NCBI GenBank assembly: GCA_903884455.1
Contig: CAISEW010000037.1
Span: 16,161-80,160 of the forward strand
Source of the DNA: an uncultured Chloroflexota bacterium
GTDB taxonomy: Bacteria > Chloroflexota > Dehalococcoidia > GIF9 > AB-539-J10
Length of the DNA: 64,000 bases
Direction: 5' to 3'
Positions within the stretch are counted from its first letter, which is position 1. Every line of letters starts with the position of its first letter. Shown here one piece after another: positions 56,905 through 64,000 of this stretch. The position numbers and the translations under genes were made by a program. Below the pieces are notes generated by a model that did no database searches, was not told where the DNA came from, and worked only from the letters and a program-made list of their open reading frames with translations.

Positions 56905-58197
56905 CTAAGGGCGAACCTGGCCGCTGCCCACGATAATCCACTTGTAGCTGGTTAGCTCTTTCAAAGCCATAGGACCACGGGCGTGAAATTTCTGGGTACT
57001 TATGCCTATCTCAGCGCCTAAGCCAAACTGCCCCCCGTCGGTGAAACGAGTGCTGGCATTGGCATAAACACAGGCAGCATCCACTTCGTTGAGAAAGCGC
57101 ATTGCTGCCGAATGGTCTTCGGCAACGATAGCTTCGGAGTGTCCCGAGCCGTATTTCTCGATGTGCTCCAAGGCTTCGTCCAGCGAGTCAACCACCTTAA
57201 TAGCCGCCTTCAGCGACAGGTATTCCTTACCCCAGTCCACCTCTGTGGCCGGGACTAAGAGATTCTTCACTTCGTTCAGAATGACATTGTTGGCCTTAAG
57301 GATAGCCATGGCTCGCTTGTCGCAGTGCATTTCCACTCCAGCTTTAGCCCACTCTTTGGCAATAGTCGGCAGGTAAGCTTGAGCAATCTGATTATGAACC
57401 AGGATGCAATCCAAGGCATTGCACACGGTAGGGCGCTGGACCTTGGCATTGTAGGCAATGGCGACAGCCTTATCCAGGTCGGCACTCTTATCCACATAGG
57501 TATGGCAGACACCGATGCCGCCGGTAACTACCGGCATAGTGGCATTCTCCGAGACAAGCTTTATCAAGTCAGCGCCGCCGCGGGGAATCATCAAGTCAAT
57601 TATTCCCTTCATCTTGAGCATGTGGTTGACCAAAGCCCGCTCCGTGGACTCAATAAGGTGGATTGCCCCCTGGGGCACTCCAGCCTGGTTGCAAGCTTCT
57701 TGAGCTACCTTCGCCAAGGCTTTGTTAGAATTTATGGCTTCCTTGCCACCGCGGAGGATGACGGCGTTGCCCGATTTGAGGCACAGGCCGGATATGTCTA
57801 TGGTAACATTGGGGCGGCTCTCATATATCGCACCGATAACTCCCAAGGGCACTCTCCTCTTGCTTATCTGTAAACCATTGGGTAAGGTTCGCATCTCGAA
57901 CTCCTCGCCCACCGGGTCGGGCAGCGCCGCCACGTTTCTTGTGTCCTGAGCTATGTCATCCAGGCGAGACGGTGACAACATAAGCCTGTCGAGCATGGCT
58001 TCACTCATGCCCGAAGCCTTGGCTTTTTCGTAATCAATTTTGTTAGCTTCCAGGATTTCATTCAGCTTATCGATAAGAGCATCAGCGATATTGAGCAAAG
58101 CCTTGTTCTTAACTTCGGCGGAAAGGAAAGCCAGCTTCCTCGAAGCTGCCTTAGCCGCCCTTCCTTTTTCCTCTAGCTCTTTTATGGCTGATTTCAT
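56905..58197 (-). CDS. proA: Glutamate-5-semialdehyde dehydrogenase ProA with in-frame repeat insert
   Basis: 430 residues, about 10-15 more than typical. The catalytic Cys is C259 in 'RPTVCNALDC'. 'GVIGAIYESRPNVTIDISGLCLKSGNAVILRGGKEA' (about 119-153) binds NADP. It reduces glutamyl phosphate in proline synthesis. Residues 304-315 (NVILNEVKNLLV) have no counterpart in the family at this point. They are the translation of a dispersed repeat (57258-57286), while the flanking 'KAN' and 'PATEVDWGKEYLSLKAAIKVVDS' are normal. The gene follows proB with a 31-bp gap. Confidence 0.92.
   Translation of the reverse strand: MKSAIKELEEKGRAAKAASRKLAFLSAEVKNKALLNIADALIDKLNEILEANKIDYEKAKASGMSEAMLDRLMLSPSRLDDIAQDTRNVAALPDPVGEEFEMRTLPNGLQISKRRVPLGVIGAIYESRPNVTIDISGLCLKSGNAVILRGGKEAINSNKALAKVAQEACNQAGVPQGAIHLIESTERALVNHMLKMKGIIDLMIPRGGADLIKLVSENATMPVVTGGIGVCHTYVDKSADLDKAVAIAYNAKVQRPTVCNALDCILVHNQIAQAYLPTIAKEWAKAGVEMHCDKRAMAILKANNVILNEVKNLLVPATEVDWGKEYLSLKAAIKVVDSLDEALEHIEKYGSGHSEAIVAEDHSAAMRFLNEVDAACVYANASTRFTDGGQFGLGAEIGISTQKFHARGPMALKELTSYKWIIVGSGQVRP
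57258..57286. repeat. 'AGATTCTTCACTTCGTTCAGAATGACA' element inside proA
   Basis: Same sequence type as the 'GAGATTCTTCGCCTTCGACTCAGAATGACA'-like unit at 36708-36736 and the one at 46100-46150. Its length keeps the proA frame open. Confidence 0.8.
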
Positions 58198-58228
58198 AGT
58201 AACTATCCTTTCATGCCTCCCTTAGTGT

Positions 58229-59341
58229 TTATAGTATCACCATATTATTTCTGTGAATTGCTTCGTTGCCATAATCGTAGCTAAGGAGGCTGAGGATTTC
58301 ATCGGAGTGCTTCCCTCCGATGATAGCTAAATCAGAAGAGCTATAGTTGGAAATACCACAGCCAATGTGTTTGCCCTTCTCATCCAGGATATCCACGATA
58401 TCGCCGCGCTGGAACTTGCCCTCCGCTTTCATAATCCCCGCAGGGAGCAGGCTCTTATTGTGCTCCTTGAGGGCTAAGGCAGCGCCTTTGTCCACTGTGA
58501 CCTTGCCCTTGGAAGCCAGCCCGCTGAGCATCCATCTCTTTTTGCTCTCCATCTTATTTACCGGCGTAGGAAAGAAAGTGCCTGTATCTTCTCCTTGGCT
58601 AATCCTCACCAGTATGTCAGGTTCTCGCCCATCGACAATGACTACGTTTACCCCTGAAGAGGTAGCTAACTTAGCTGCTTCAATCTTGGTGGTCATGCCG
58701 CCAGTTCCCTGGCAACTGGCGGTATCACTAGCCATGCGTTTGATTTTGGCATCAATTTTGTCCACCCGGCGAATAAGTTGAGCTTCAGGGTTGTAATGTG
58801 GATCGGCAGTGTATAAGCCGCTAATGTCAGTGAGTATGGCTAAAATGTCAGCGTCAACCAGGTTAGCCACCATGGCGGAAAGATTATCGTTATCCCCGAA
58901 TTTGAGCTCTTCAATCTCATCAATGGCGACAACGTCATTCTCATTGACAATGCAGATTATGCCTAGCTCGATAAGGGCCAGTAAAGTATTACGAGCGTTA
59001 AGGTAGCCACTGCGGTCAGAGAGGTCTCCCTTGGTGAGCAATGCTTGGGCTACGGTTATATCATACTGGCTGAAAAGTTGTTCATAGGTATACATGAGGT
59101 GGCTTTGGCCCACCGAAGCCAGTACCTGTTTAAAAGGAGTGTTCTTGCGTTCTGGAACTTTCTTAAGCTTCTGTCTTCCCGAGGCAATAGCTCCGGAAGA
59201 GATTATCACTATCTCCTTCCCCTGGCCATGGAGTCGGGCTATCTGCTCCACCAAACTTGACATAACTTGCAAGTCGAGATGGTCAGTGCCCGAGGTAAGG
59301 AGGCTTGTGCCGAATTTAGCCACTATGCGATGATATGACAT
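58229..59341 (-). CDS. proB: Glutamate 5-kinase ProB
   Basis: 370 residues. An amino-acid-kinase domain (about 1-255: 'VAKFGTSLLTSGTD', 'VIISSGAIASGRQKL', 'NENDVVAIDEIEELKFGDNDNLSAMVANLVDADILAILTDISGLYTADP', 'GTGGMTTKIEAAKLATSSGVNVVI') is followed by a C-terminal PUA domain. It phosphorylates glutamate, the first step to proline, and is feedback-inhibited by proline in its family. It heads the proBA unit. Confidence 0.93.
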   Translation of the reverse strand: MSYHRIVAKFGTSLLTSGTDHLDLQVMSSLVEQIARLHGQGKEIVIISSGAIASGRQKLKKVPERKNTPFKQVLASVGQSHLMYTYEQLFSQYDITVAQALLTKGDLSDRSGYLNARNTLLALIELGIICIVNENDVVAIDEIEELKFGDNDNLSAMVANLVDADILAILTDISGLYTADPHYNPEAQLIRRVDKIDAKIKRMASDTASCQGTGGMTTKIEAAKLATSSGVNVVIVDGREPDILVRISQGEDTGTFFPTPVNKMESKKRWMLSGLASKGKVTVDKGAALALKEHNKSLLPAGIMKAEGKFQRGDIVDILDEKGKHIGCGISNYSSSDLAIIGGKHSDEILSLLSYDYGNEAIHRNNMVIL

Positions 59342-59704
59342 TTGACATAAATCTAGCAGTTTTCACTCATGCTGACAACTCAGACAAGGAAGAAGCGAGA
59401 CGTTCAGGTAATTGAAAAGGGAAGAATTAATAGTCCAGAGGGAACGAGGGCAAAAGCAGGCCTTTAAGAACTAGAGTGGATGATTTAATTCGCCCCCTTC
59501 CACAAAACACTGAAACAAGCTAGAATACCTGACTTAGGATGAGTTTTCTCAAAATAGCTTTGGCGACTAAAACTGGCAAGCACAATGACAAGTTAGCTCT
59601 CAAGTGGTGGTCGTTGTTTCGAGCTCTATTTAGAGTTGCATGTTGTTCATATTTTTGATGGGCTGTTGCCAAAGTTCGGTGCCGGCGGCAAGTTCGGTGT
59701 CAGC
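59342..59704. other. Intergenic stretch before the glycan genes
   Basis: No known RNA motif was seen. A 39-codon plus-strand frame at 59539-59658 (starts MSFLKIALATKTGKHNDKLA, ends in 'RVACCSYF') lacks a ribosome site; it may be the stub of a larger gene. Nothing else is supported. Confidence 0.4.
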
Positions 59705-60745
59705 ATGAATGAGTATGGGCTGAAGATAAACCTGCGTAAGTCGGTTTTCTTGGTGGCTCTCGCTATTGTTCTCATGGCAGTAGCTGGATGGCTTCTAGTG
59801 CATGAGAATTTTTATCAAATGTTTGAAGCTGTCAGGAGTGCCAACCGCTTACTTATCGCATTAGCCATAGCCATATATTTTCTTAGCGTGGGGCTTTGGG
59901 CCACCCGCTGGCAAGCTGCACTTTCTTCTGTAAACTGTGAAATAAGCTTCCGTATTCGTTACCTGATACTTTGCGCAGCCATTTTCCTTAATAATATTAT
60001 TCCTTTCGTACGTGTTGGTGGCGACCCATTCGGAAGAGTTTATATGCTACATAGGCTGGAGAATACGAGTTATTCGTCGGGTATGGCTTCCTCCATTGGT
60101 GAGCACGCTCTTGCTCCCCTGGTTATTGTCTCGTTTTTAATGGCGGGCTTGTTTTTGCAATTTGGGAAGGGGTCACTCCAGTTAAGTTTGATTCTTATAG
60201 CAGCATGGGCTTTAGCCTCTCTCGGAACAGTCTTTATCCCCCGCCTCTTTTTCAAGAAAAGGATTGCAGCCAAGGGTATAAGCAGCATTACAAACCGTGT
60301 TCTGGGTTGGTTTGGAAAGCGCGGGAATGTTCAAGAAATAATAGAAGGAATTGAGGCTTTCTATTCAAGTTCTTATGCTACGATAGACAAATGGAAGAAG
60401 ATATTGTTGATAGGGAGTTTGACAGTATTATATATGGTGCTTGACGTTTTTCGACTTTACACTATATTCCTAGCCTTAGGCTATCATCCCAAATTTTCCA
60501 TGCTTTTAGTTGCCTCTTCACTTCCGCCTATCGTTGGTCTTATTCCATTTCTACCAGGAGGCTTAGTTCTTGTTGAAGGGTCATTAATTTCGATTTTTGC
60601 CCTTTTCGGTGTTCCTCTAAATCTGGCGATGGCAGCAACAGTGATCGAGCGAGGAATCTCGTTTGTTCTGAGCACTATAGTAGGGGCTGGAGTCTTCTCC
60701 TATCTGGGAATCAAGATGGCAGCAAAGCCTGAAGTTCAAAACTAA
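59705..60745 (+). CDS. Flippase-like membrane protein (UPF0104/LPG synthase TM family)
   Basis: 346 residues from the ATG at 59705; an earlier start at 59636 would put a polar stretch before the first span. About eight membrane helices are seen. 'IPFVRVGGDPFGRVYMLHR' and 'SSLPPIVGLIPFLPGGLVLVEGSLISIFALFGVP' are the hallmark loops of the AglD/MprF-flippase-like family (DUF2029-type relatives excluded). These proteins work with glycosyltransferases on lipid-linked sugars. The next gene is a glycosyltransferase 6 bp away, which supports that. Confidence 0.82.
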   Translation: MNEYGLKINLRKSVFLVALAIVLMAVAGWLLVHENFYQMFEAVRSANRLLIALAIAIYFLSVGLWATRWQAALSSVNCEISFRIRYLILCAAIFLNNIIPFVRVGGDPFGRVYMLHRLENTSYSSGMASSIGEHALAPLVIVSFLMAGLFLQFGKGSLQLSLILIAAWALASLGTVFIPRLFFKKRIAAKGISSITNRVLGWFGKRGNVQEIIEGIEAFYSSSYATIDKWKKILLIGSLTVLYMVLDVFRLYTIFLALGYHPKFSMLLVASSLPPIVGLIPFLPGGLVLVEGSLISIFALFGVPLNLAMAATVIERGISFVLSTIVGAGVFSYLGIKMAAKPEVQN

Positions 60746-60751
60746 ACAAAG

Positions 60752-61903
60752 ATGCGTGTAGCATTAGTTGGCGACGAATATTACCCTGATATAGGTGGTG
60801 CTGCTCGTTATGCTTTTGAGTTAAGTCTTCAGTTGGTTAAGTTAGGTGTAGAAGTTGTGGTGATCACCCATGTGCATCCTGGCCAACCTGAAGAGGAGGA
60901 AATTGCTGGGGTTAAAATCAAACGAGTGAAAGGCTTGGTGCTAAGTGATCCCCACCGTGCTGTCTCGCCACTACTTTTTCGCCGCTGCCACAAATATATC
61001 CAGGATGGAAAATTCGATGTGGTCCAGGGATTGGACATTTATTCCTCTATGTCGCAAATGGTGATTCTTTTTGCACACAGACACCGAATTCCTTGTGTCA
61101 TAACCTGCCACACAGTGATTGAGTCGCCTTTTTCAATATTCCTGCAACGCCCCATGGGCTTGGCACTAAGCAGGTCTGATCGCCTAATAGCTGTAAGCCA
61201 GGCAGCGGCGCGCTTCTCCCATTTGTTGGGCTGTCCCGAAAAAAGAATAACTGTTGTCCCAAATGGTGTTGATCTATCGTGCTTCAATGGGAACATAGAT
61301 GCTTCCCTAATGCGAGAAGAATTGGGCATTGGTGACGAGCCTCTTGTAGTGACAGCGTCGCGACTGATCAAGCGGAAGAGCCCAGGTTTGCTCATATCAG
61401 CCCTTGTCAGGGTATTAAAAGTCGTTCCAGATGCCAAGCTGGTTATCGCCGGCTCTGGTCGGGAAAAGGATAATCTGTCTCGCCAGATCAAGGGCTTAAA
61501 CATTACAAATTCAGTATTCATGCTGGGAGGACTGGCGAAAGAAAAAGTTGCTCAGCTCATGGCAGCGGCTGATGTCTTTGCTTTACCCTCTAAAATGGAA
61601 TCCTTTGGGCTGGCATTGCTGGAAGCTTCGGCTGCGGGTGTGCCAGTAGTATGTTCAAATGCAGGTGGAGTTCCCGAAGTTTTTCAAGATGGTTTCAATG
61701 CGCTCCTATATCCCCCGGGAGATGATAATGCTATGGCAAAGGCAATAATTTGTCTGATTCAAGATAAGGAGCTAGCAAAGACGATTGGCGCAAACGCCGT
61801 AGAAACCGCTAGCAGATTTACCTGGGAGACGGCTGCCAAGCAGACGATCCGAGTTTATGAAGAAGTGTTACAAAAAAAAGCCTCAAGTCGCTCTCACTAT
61901 TGA
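60752..61903 (+). CDS. GT4-family glycosyltransferase
   Basis: 383 residues, GT-B fold. 'DEYYPDIGGAARYAFELSLQLVKLGVEV' (about 8-35) is the N-terminal glycine-rich acceptor-side loop. 'VPNGVDLSCF' (about 170-179) and 'PSKMESFGLALLEASAAGVPVVCSNAGGVPEVFQDG' (about 280-315) hold the ExxxxxxxE donor site. It transfers a sugar from a nucleotide- or lipid-linked donor to a glycolipid. It overlaps the deacetylase gene by 47 bp. Confidence 0.9.
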   Translation: MRVALVGDEYYPDIGGAARYAFELSLQLVKLGVEVVVITHVHPGQPEEEEIAGVKIKRVKGLVLSDPHRAVSPLLFRRCHKYIQDGKFDVVQGLDIYSSMSQMVILFAHRHRIPCVITCHTVIESPFSIFLQRPMGLALSRSDRLIAVSQAAARFSHLLGCPEKRITVVPNGVDLSCFNGNIDASLMREELGIGDEPLVVTASRLIKRKSPGLLISALVRVLKVVPDAKLVIAGSGREKDNLSRQIKGLNITNSVFMLGGLAKEKVAQLMAAADVFALPSKMESFGLALLEASAAGVPVVCSNAGGVPEVFQDGFNALLYPPGDDNAMAKAIICLIQDKELAKTIGANAVETASRFTWETAAKQTIRVYEEVLQKKASSRSHY

Positions 61904-62597
61904 CGTTGAGCAGGATGCTCCGCCCTTTCTCAACACATGGCAGGGTGTAGAGAAAGGGTTACCATTAATGCTAGAGGTTCTTGCCAAACATGATGTGCCA
62001 GCTACATTTTTTATAACGGGACTAGCTGCAGAAAGATTTCCTGGACTTATTGCTGAGATTTCTCAAAGGCATGAAGTTTCGTGTCACGGATATGAGCACG
62101 AAAGGTTTGATATGTTGGCTGTAGAGGAGCAACGGAAACGGATTCAGAAGGCAACAGAGATTTTGCAAAAGATAACAGGGACAAAGCCTCTGGGATTCAG
62201 AGCACCGAATTTCAAACTGACCGTGCAAACCCTTGCCATCTTAGAGGAGATTGGATACGTCTACGATGCTTCGAAAGCGAGTTATAAACAGGCCCCGAGG
62301 CGGAGTGGTTCCAGCCTTGTAGAAATTCCTAATACCTTACCATCTAGCTTTCTTCGTTTGCCCATCTGGCTTTCCCGGCAAGTGCTAAGTCTATGTCTTT
62401 GCTTCTTGCCCTTGGTCGTCCTGGATTATCATCCCTGGGAGCTGGTTAAAATGTCGAATGTCAGATTCGACCTGAGATTTGCCACTGGGGATAAGGCGTT
62501 AAATAGGCTAGACAGGACAATAAGCTATCTGCGTACCAGAGGGACAAGATTTGTAACATTGAAGGAAGTCGCCTTATATCGAGCGACACAAGGCTAG
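61857..62597 (+). CDS. Polysaccharide deacetylase (NodB domain)
   Basis: 246 residues. 'ALTIDVEQDAPPF' (about 13-25) has the first Asp, 'FFITGLAAERFPGLIAEISQRHEVSCHGYEHERFD' (about 52-86) has the HxxxH metal site, and 'LGFRAPNFKLTVQTLAILEEIGYVYDAS' is motif 3. 'VVLDYHPWELV' gives the last His. It removes acetyl groups from surface glycans. It starts inside the end of the glycosyltransferase gene, so translation is coupled. Confidence 0.88.
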   Translation: MKKCYKKKPQVALTIDVEQDAPPFLNTWQGVEKGLPLMLEVLAKHDVPATFFITGLAAERFPGLIAEISQRHEVSCHGYEHERFDMLAVEEQRKRIQKATEILQKITGTKPLGFRAPNFKLTVQTLAILEEIGYVYDASKASYKQAPRRSGSSLVEIPNTLPSSFLRLPIWLSRQVLSLCLCFLPLVVLDYHPWELVKMSNVRFDLRFATGDKALNRLDRTISYLRTRGTRFVTLKEVALYRATQG

Positions 62598-62630
62598 TCA
62601 GCATAACTCTCAAATTACGAAGATGTCAAG

Positions 62631-63257
62631 ATGATATTCGGTAAAAGATATTTTGAAGAAAGATTTGAGAAAGAAGATCCTTGGAGATACTTCTCGTGTG
62701 AATATGAAAATAGGAAATACATTAGGCAAATAGAGGCTATCAAACAATATTCTCCTCACCCTCAGAATATTCTCGAAATAGGATGCGCCGAGGGAGCTCA
62801 TACGCTGATGCTAGCAAGAGCGTTTCCAGAAGCCAGCATATTGGGCATAGATATATCAGGATTTGCTGTTAAGAGGGCAAAACAAAACTGCGAATATTGT
62901 CAGAATGTAAACATTGTTGAAGCAGATATAATAGAATTATTCAAGCAGGACCATTTTCCAGAAAATACCTTTGATGTTATTATCCAAAGTGAATTGCTCT
63001 ACTATTTGTTTCCTAAATTGTTCATTCAACTGAGTTTGATACATTATCTAAGATCTATAACCAAAATCATGAAAAATAGCGGTATCTTTGTCACATCGAA
63101 TCAATTTAGTATTCGGACGAAGCCTGTCATGGGAATATATTACTTGATACTAAAACATCTGGGCAGGTTAGCACAGAATGCTGAATATAAAGAATGGCAT
63201 GATATCAGGTGTAAATATCTGACTTACGATGTGAAGATTTTCACCAAAGCAAAATGA
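62631..63257 (+). CDS. SAM-dependent methyltransferase (NodS-like)
   Basis: 208 residues. 'NILEIGCAEGAHTLMLARAFPEASILGIDISGFAVKRAK' (about 46-84) is the class I SAM-binding motif, and 'FDVIIQSELLYYL' is motif IV. It is close to NodS-type N-methyltransferases. The acceptor is unknown; position suggests a glycan or sugar. The gene is clearly richer in A+T than its neighbours, and codons such as AAA, ATA and TTT dominate, so it may have been acquired separately. Confidence 0.85.
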   Translation: MIFGKRYFEERFEKEDPWRYFSCEYENRKYIRQIEAIKQYSPHPQNILEIGCAEGAHTLMLARAFPEASILGIDISGFAVKRAKQNCEYCQNVNIVEADIIELFKQDHFPENTFDVIIQSELLYYLFPKLFIQLSLIHYLRSITKIMKNSGIFVTSNQFSIRTKPVMGIYYLILKHLGRLAQNAEYKEWHDIRCKYLTYDVKIFTKAK

Positions 63258-63350
63258 AGTCTTATAAGGTATCTGCCTCCGGGGTAGCTGTGCAGCTTCA
63301 GGAGAATGGGACAATTAGAAGACGTAACTTAACCGGCACTTGATATATGC

Positions 63351-63770
63351 TTACTCACCCAATATCTGAATAGTAATCTTTCGAGACCTGGGGCGATTGT
63401 CAAAATCTACGAGAACTATCTGCTGCCAGGTGCCCAGAGTTAACTTCTTATTCACAAAAGGTATTATTAGTGAAGCTCCGAGCGTAGAGGCGCGCACATG
63501 GGAATGGCCATTCCCGTCCCCCCAGGTTTTATTATGCTCGTAAGGAATATTCTGGGGTATCACCCTATCCCACATATTCTTAAAATCGGAAAGTAGATTT
63601 GGCTCATACTCTATGGTGGTTATTCCGGCCGTTGAACCGACTATAAACAAAGTGACTATTCCGCTATTAATCCCAGATTCCTTGACATTATTGGCCACCT
63701 GAGAGGTTATATCGATAATGTCGCAATTGCCTCTTGATTGAAGGGTGATGTCTTTAGTGACTACAGTCAT
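63351..63770 (-). CDS. YjbQ/UPF0047 family protein
   Basis: 139 residues from the ATG at 63770 (AGGAGG upstream). 'STAGITTIEYEPNLLSDF' (about 45-62), 'NGHSHVRASTLGASLIIPF' (about 86-104) with the His pair, and 'LGTWQQIVLVDFDNRPRSRKI' are the family blocks. The E. coli member has weak thiamine-phosphate synthase activity; the true role is unknown. Its start overlaps the pyrK stop by 4 bp. Confidence 0.88.
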   Translation of the reverse strand: MTVVTKDITLQSRGNCDIIDITSQVANNVKESGINSGIVTLFIVGSTAGITTIEYEPNLLSDFKNMWDRVIPQNIPYEHNKTWGDGNGHSHVRASTLGASLIIPFVNKKLTLGTWQQIVLVDFDNRPRSRKITIQILGE

Positions 63771-64000
63771 ATCCTTACCTCCTGCCATATGATATCGTCC
63801 AACTCAAATACTGGTCCATCACGGCATATATGTTTTAAACCCTTCTTGGTATTTATAGTGCAGCCGTAGCAAGCTCCAAAACCACACCCCATCCGCACTT
63901 CGAGGGAAACCTGACATTTCCTTAGTTTGAGATTGCTTTGCTTTGCTCGCAATGACATCTTTGCCATCGCCTTATACATATCTACTGGACCACAGGCATA
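63767..64000 (-). CDS. pyrK: PyrK, dihydroorotate dehydrogenase electron-transfer subunit (C-terminal part, repeat insert)
   Basis: The frame is open to the right edge. It reads 'YACGPVDMYKAMAK', then 'CQVSLEVRMGCGFGACYGCTINTKKG' and 'HICRDGPVFELDDIIW'. The last two are the 2Fe-2S ligand loop of PyrK (four Cys). Between them 'MSLRAKQSNLKLRK' replaces the helix expected in the family; it is coded by a dispersed repeat at 63929-63957. PyrK passes electrons between NAD and class 1B PyrD. The frame runs through the repeat without a stop, so the gene may still be active. Confidence 0.88.
   Translation of the reverse strand, partial: YACGPVDMYKAMAKMSLRAKQSNLKLRKCQVSLEVRMGCGFGACYGCTINTKKGLKHICRDGPVFELDDIIWQEVRI
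63929..63957. repeat. Dispersed hairpin repeat inside pyrK
   Basis: 'GAGATTGCTTTGCTTTGCTC' followed by GCAATGACA, the typical ends of the intergenic units, in frame with pyrK. Confidence 0.8.

Overview
The window looks like a chromosomal contig from an anaerobic Chloroflexota bacterium of the Dehalococcoidia type. This is inferred from gene content, not from a marker-gene tree. The pointers are a bacterial copy of the archaeal-type O-phosphoseryl-tRNA synthetase SepRS, methanogen-like sulfide-assimilation genes (COG1900, NIL-ferredoxin, COG2122, Thi4), a corrinoid/Fe-S MtrA-like protein, an orphan 5S rRNA, a methylmalonyl-CoA module, and very many short hairpin repeats of the 'GTCATTGCGAG...GCAATCTC' kind. 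No transposase, phage gene or CRISPR array was found.

Layout. 1-2.6 kb: selenium module on the minus strand (YedE transporter, broken TusA stub, cysteine desulfurase, DUF3343 carrier). 2.8-5.5 kb: cation-diffusion-facilitator exporter behind a NiCo-riboswitch-like leader, then SepRS. 5.5-11.6 kb: small conserved proteins, CinA domain, metallo-beta-lactamase, radical SAM protein, lone 5S rRNA, LsrF/FbaB-type aldolase, zinc alcohol dehydrogenase, THEP1 NTPase. 12-22 kb: thiolase, acyl-CoA ligase and a liv-type ABC transporter whose ATPases lie on the plus strand while its permeases and binding protein lie on the minus strand between large inverted repeats. 22.7-24.8 kb: NadA, FdhD, MOSC protein. 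25-27 kb: ABC-2 exporter. 27-36.5 kb: arsenic/metal island with two ArsR-controlled units (ACR3, ArsF/ArsG, ArsP-like permease, redox thioredoxin, Fe-S proteins; then ArsM with an ABC-2 exporter and a cupin). 37-39 kb: an orphan liv-type binding protein that shares a structured leader with the first one. 39-42.5 kb: Thi4, COG1900, NIL-ferredoxin, COG2122. 42.5-46 kb: PyrD and the methylmalonyl-CoA mutase set. 46-48.6 kb: slipin/NfeD. 48.7-54.6 kb: his operon with a tandem-duplicated HisG. 54.7-56.8 kb: HEPN-like protein, HicBA, NERD protein. 56.9-59.3 kb: ProBA. 59.7-63.3 kb: cell-surface glycan genes. 63.3-64 kb: YjbQ and the 3' end of pyrK.

How it fits together. SepRS, COG1900, NIL-ferredoxin, COG2122 and Thi4 suggest that Cys, homocysteine and thiazole sulfur are made directly from sulfide in a sulfidic, anoxic habitat. 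Selenium and molybdopterin genes (YedE set, FdhD, MOSC) fit formate dehydrogenase use. Acyl-CoA ligase, thiolase, a liv-like importer and methylmalonyl-CoA mutase suggest oxidation of imported organic acids. The arsenic island fits reduced, metal-rich water.

The most unusual observations are: (i) repeat-derived sequence translated inside or at the ends of proA, hisD, pyrK and nadA; (ii) the HisG-HisG fusion with reciprocal loss of motifs; (iii) the conserved hairpin leader shared by both binding-protein genes; (iv) the inverted repeats that appear to have flipped half of a liv operon; (v) the NiCo-like leader; and (vi) the MtrA-Fe-S fusion inside the arsenic island.
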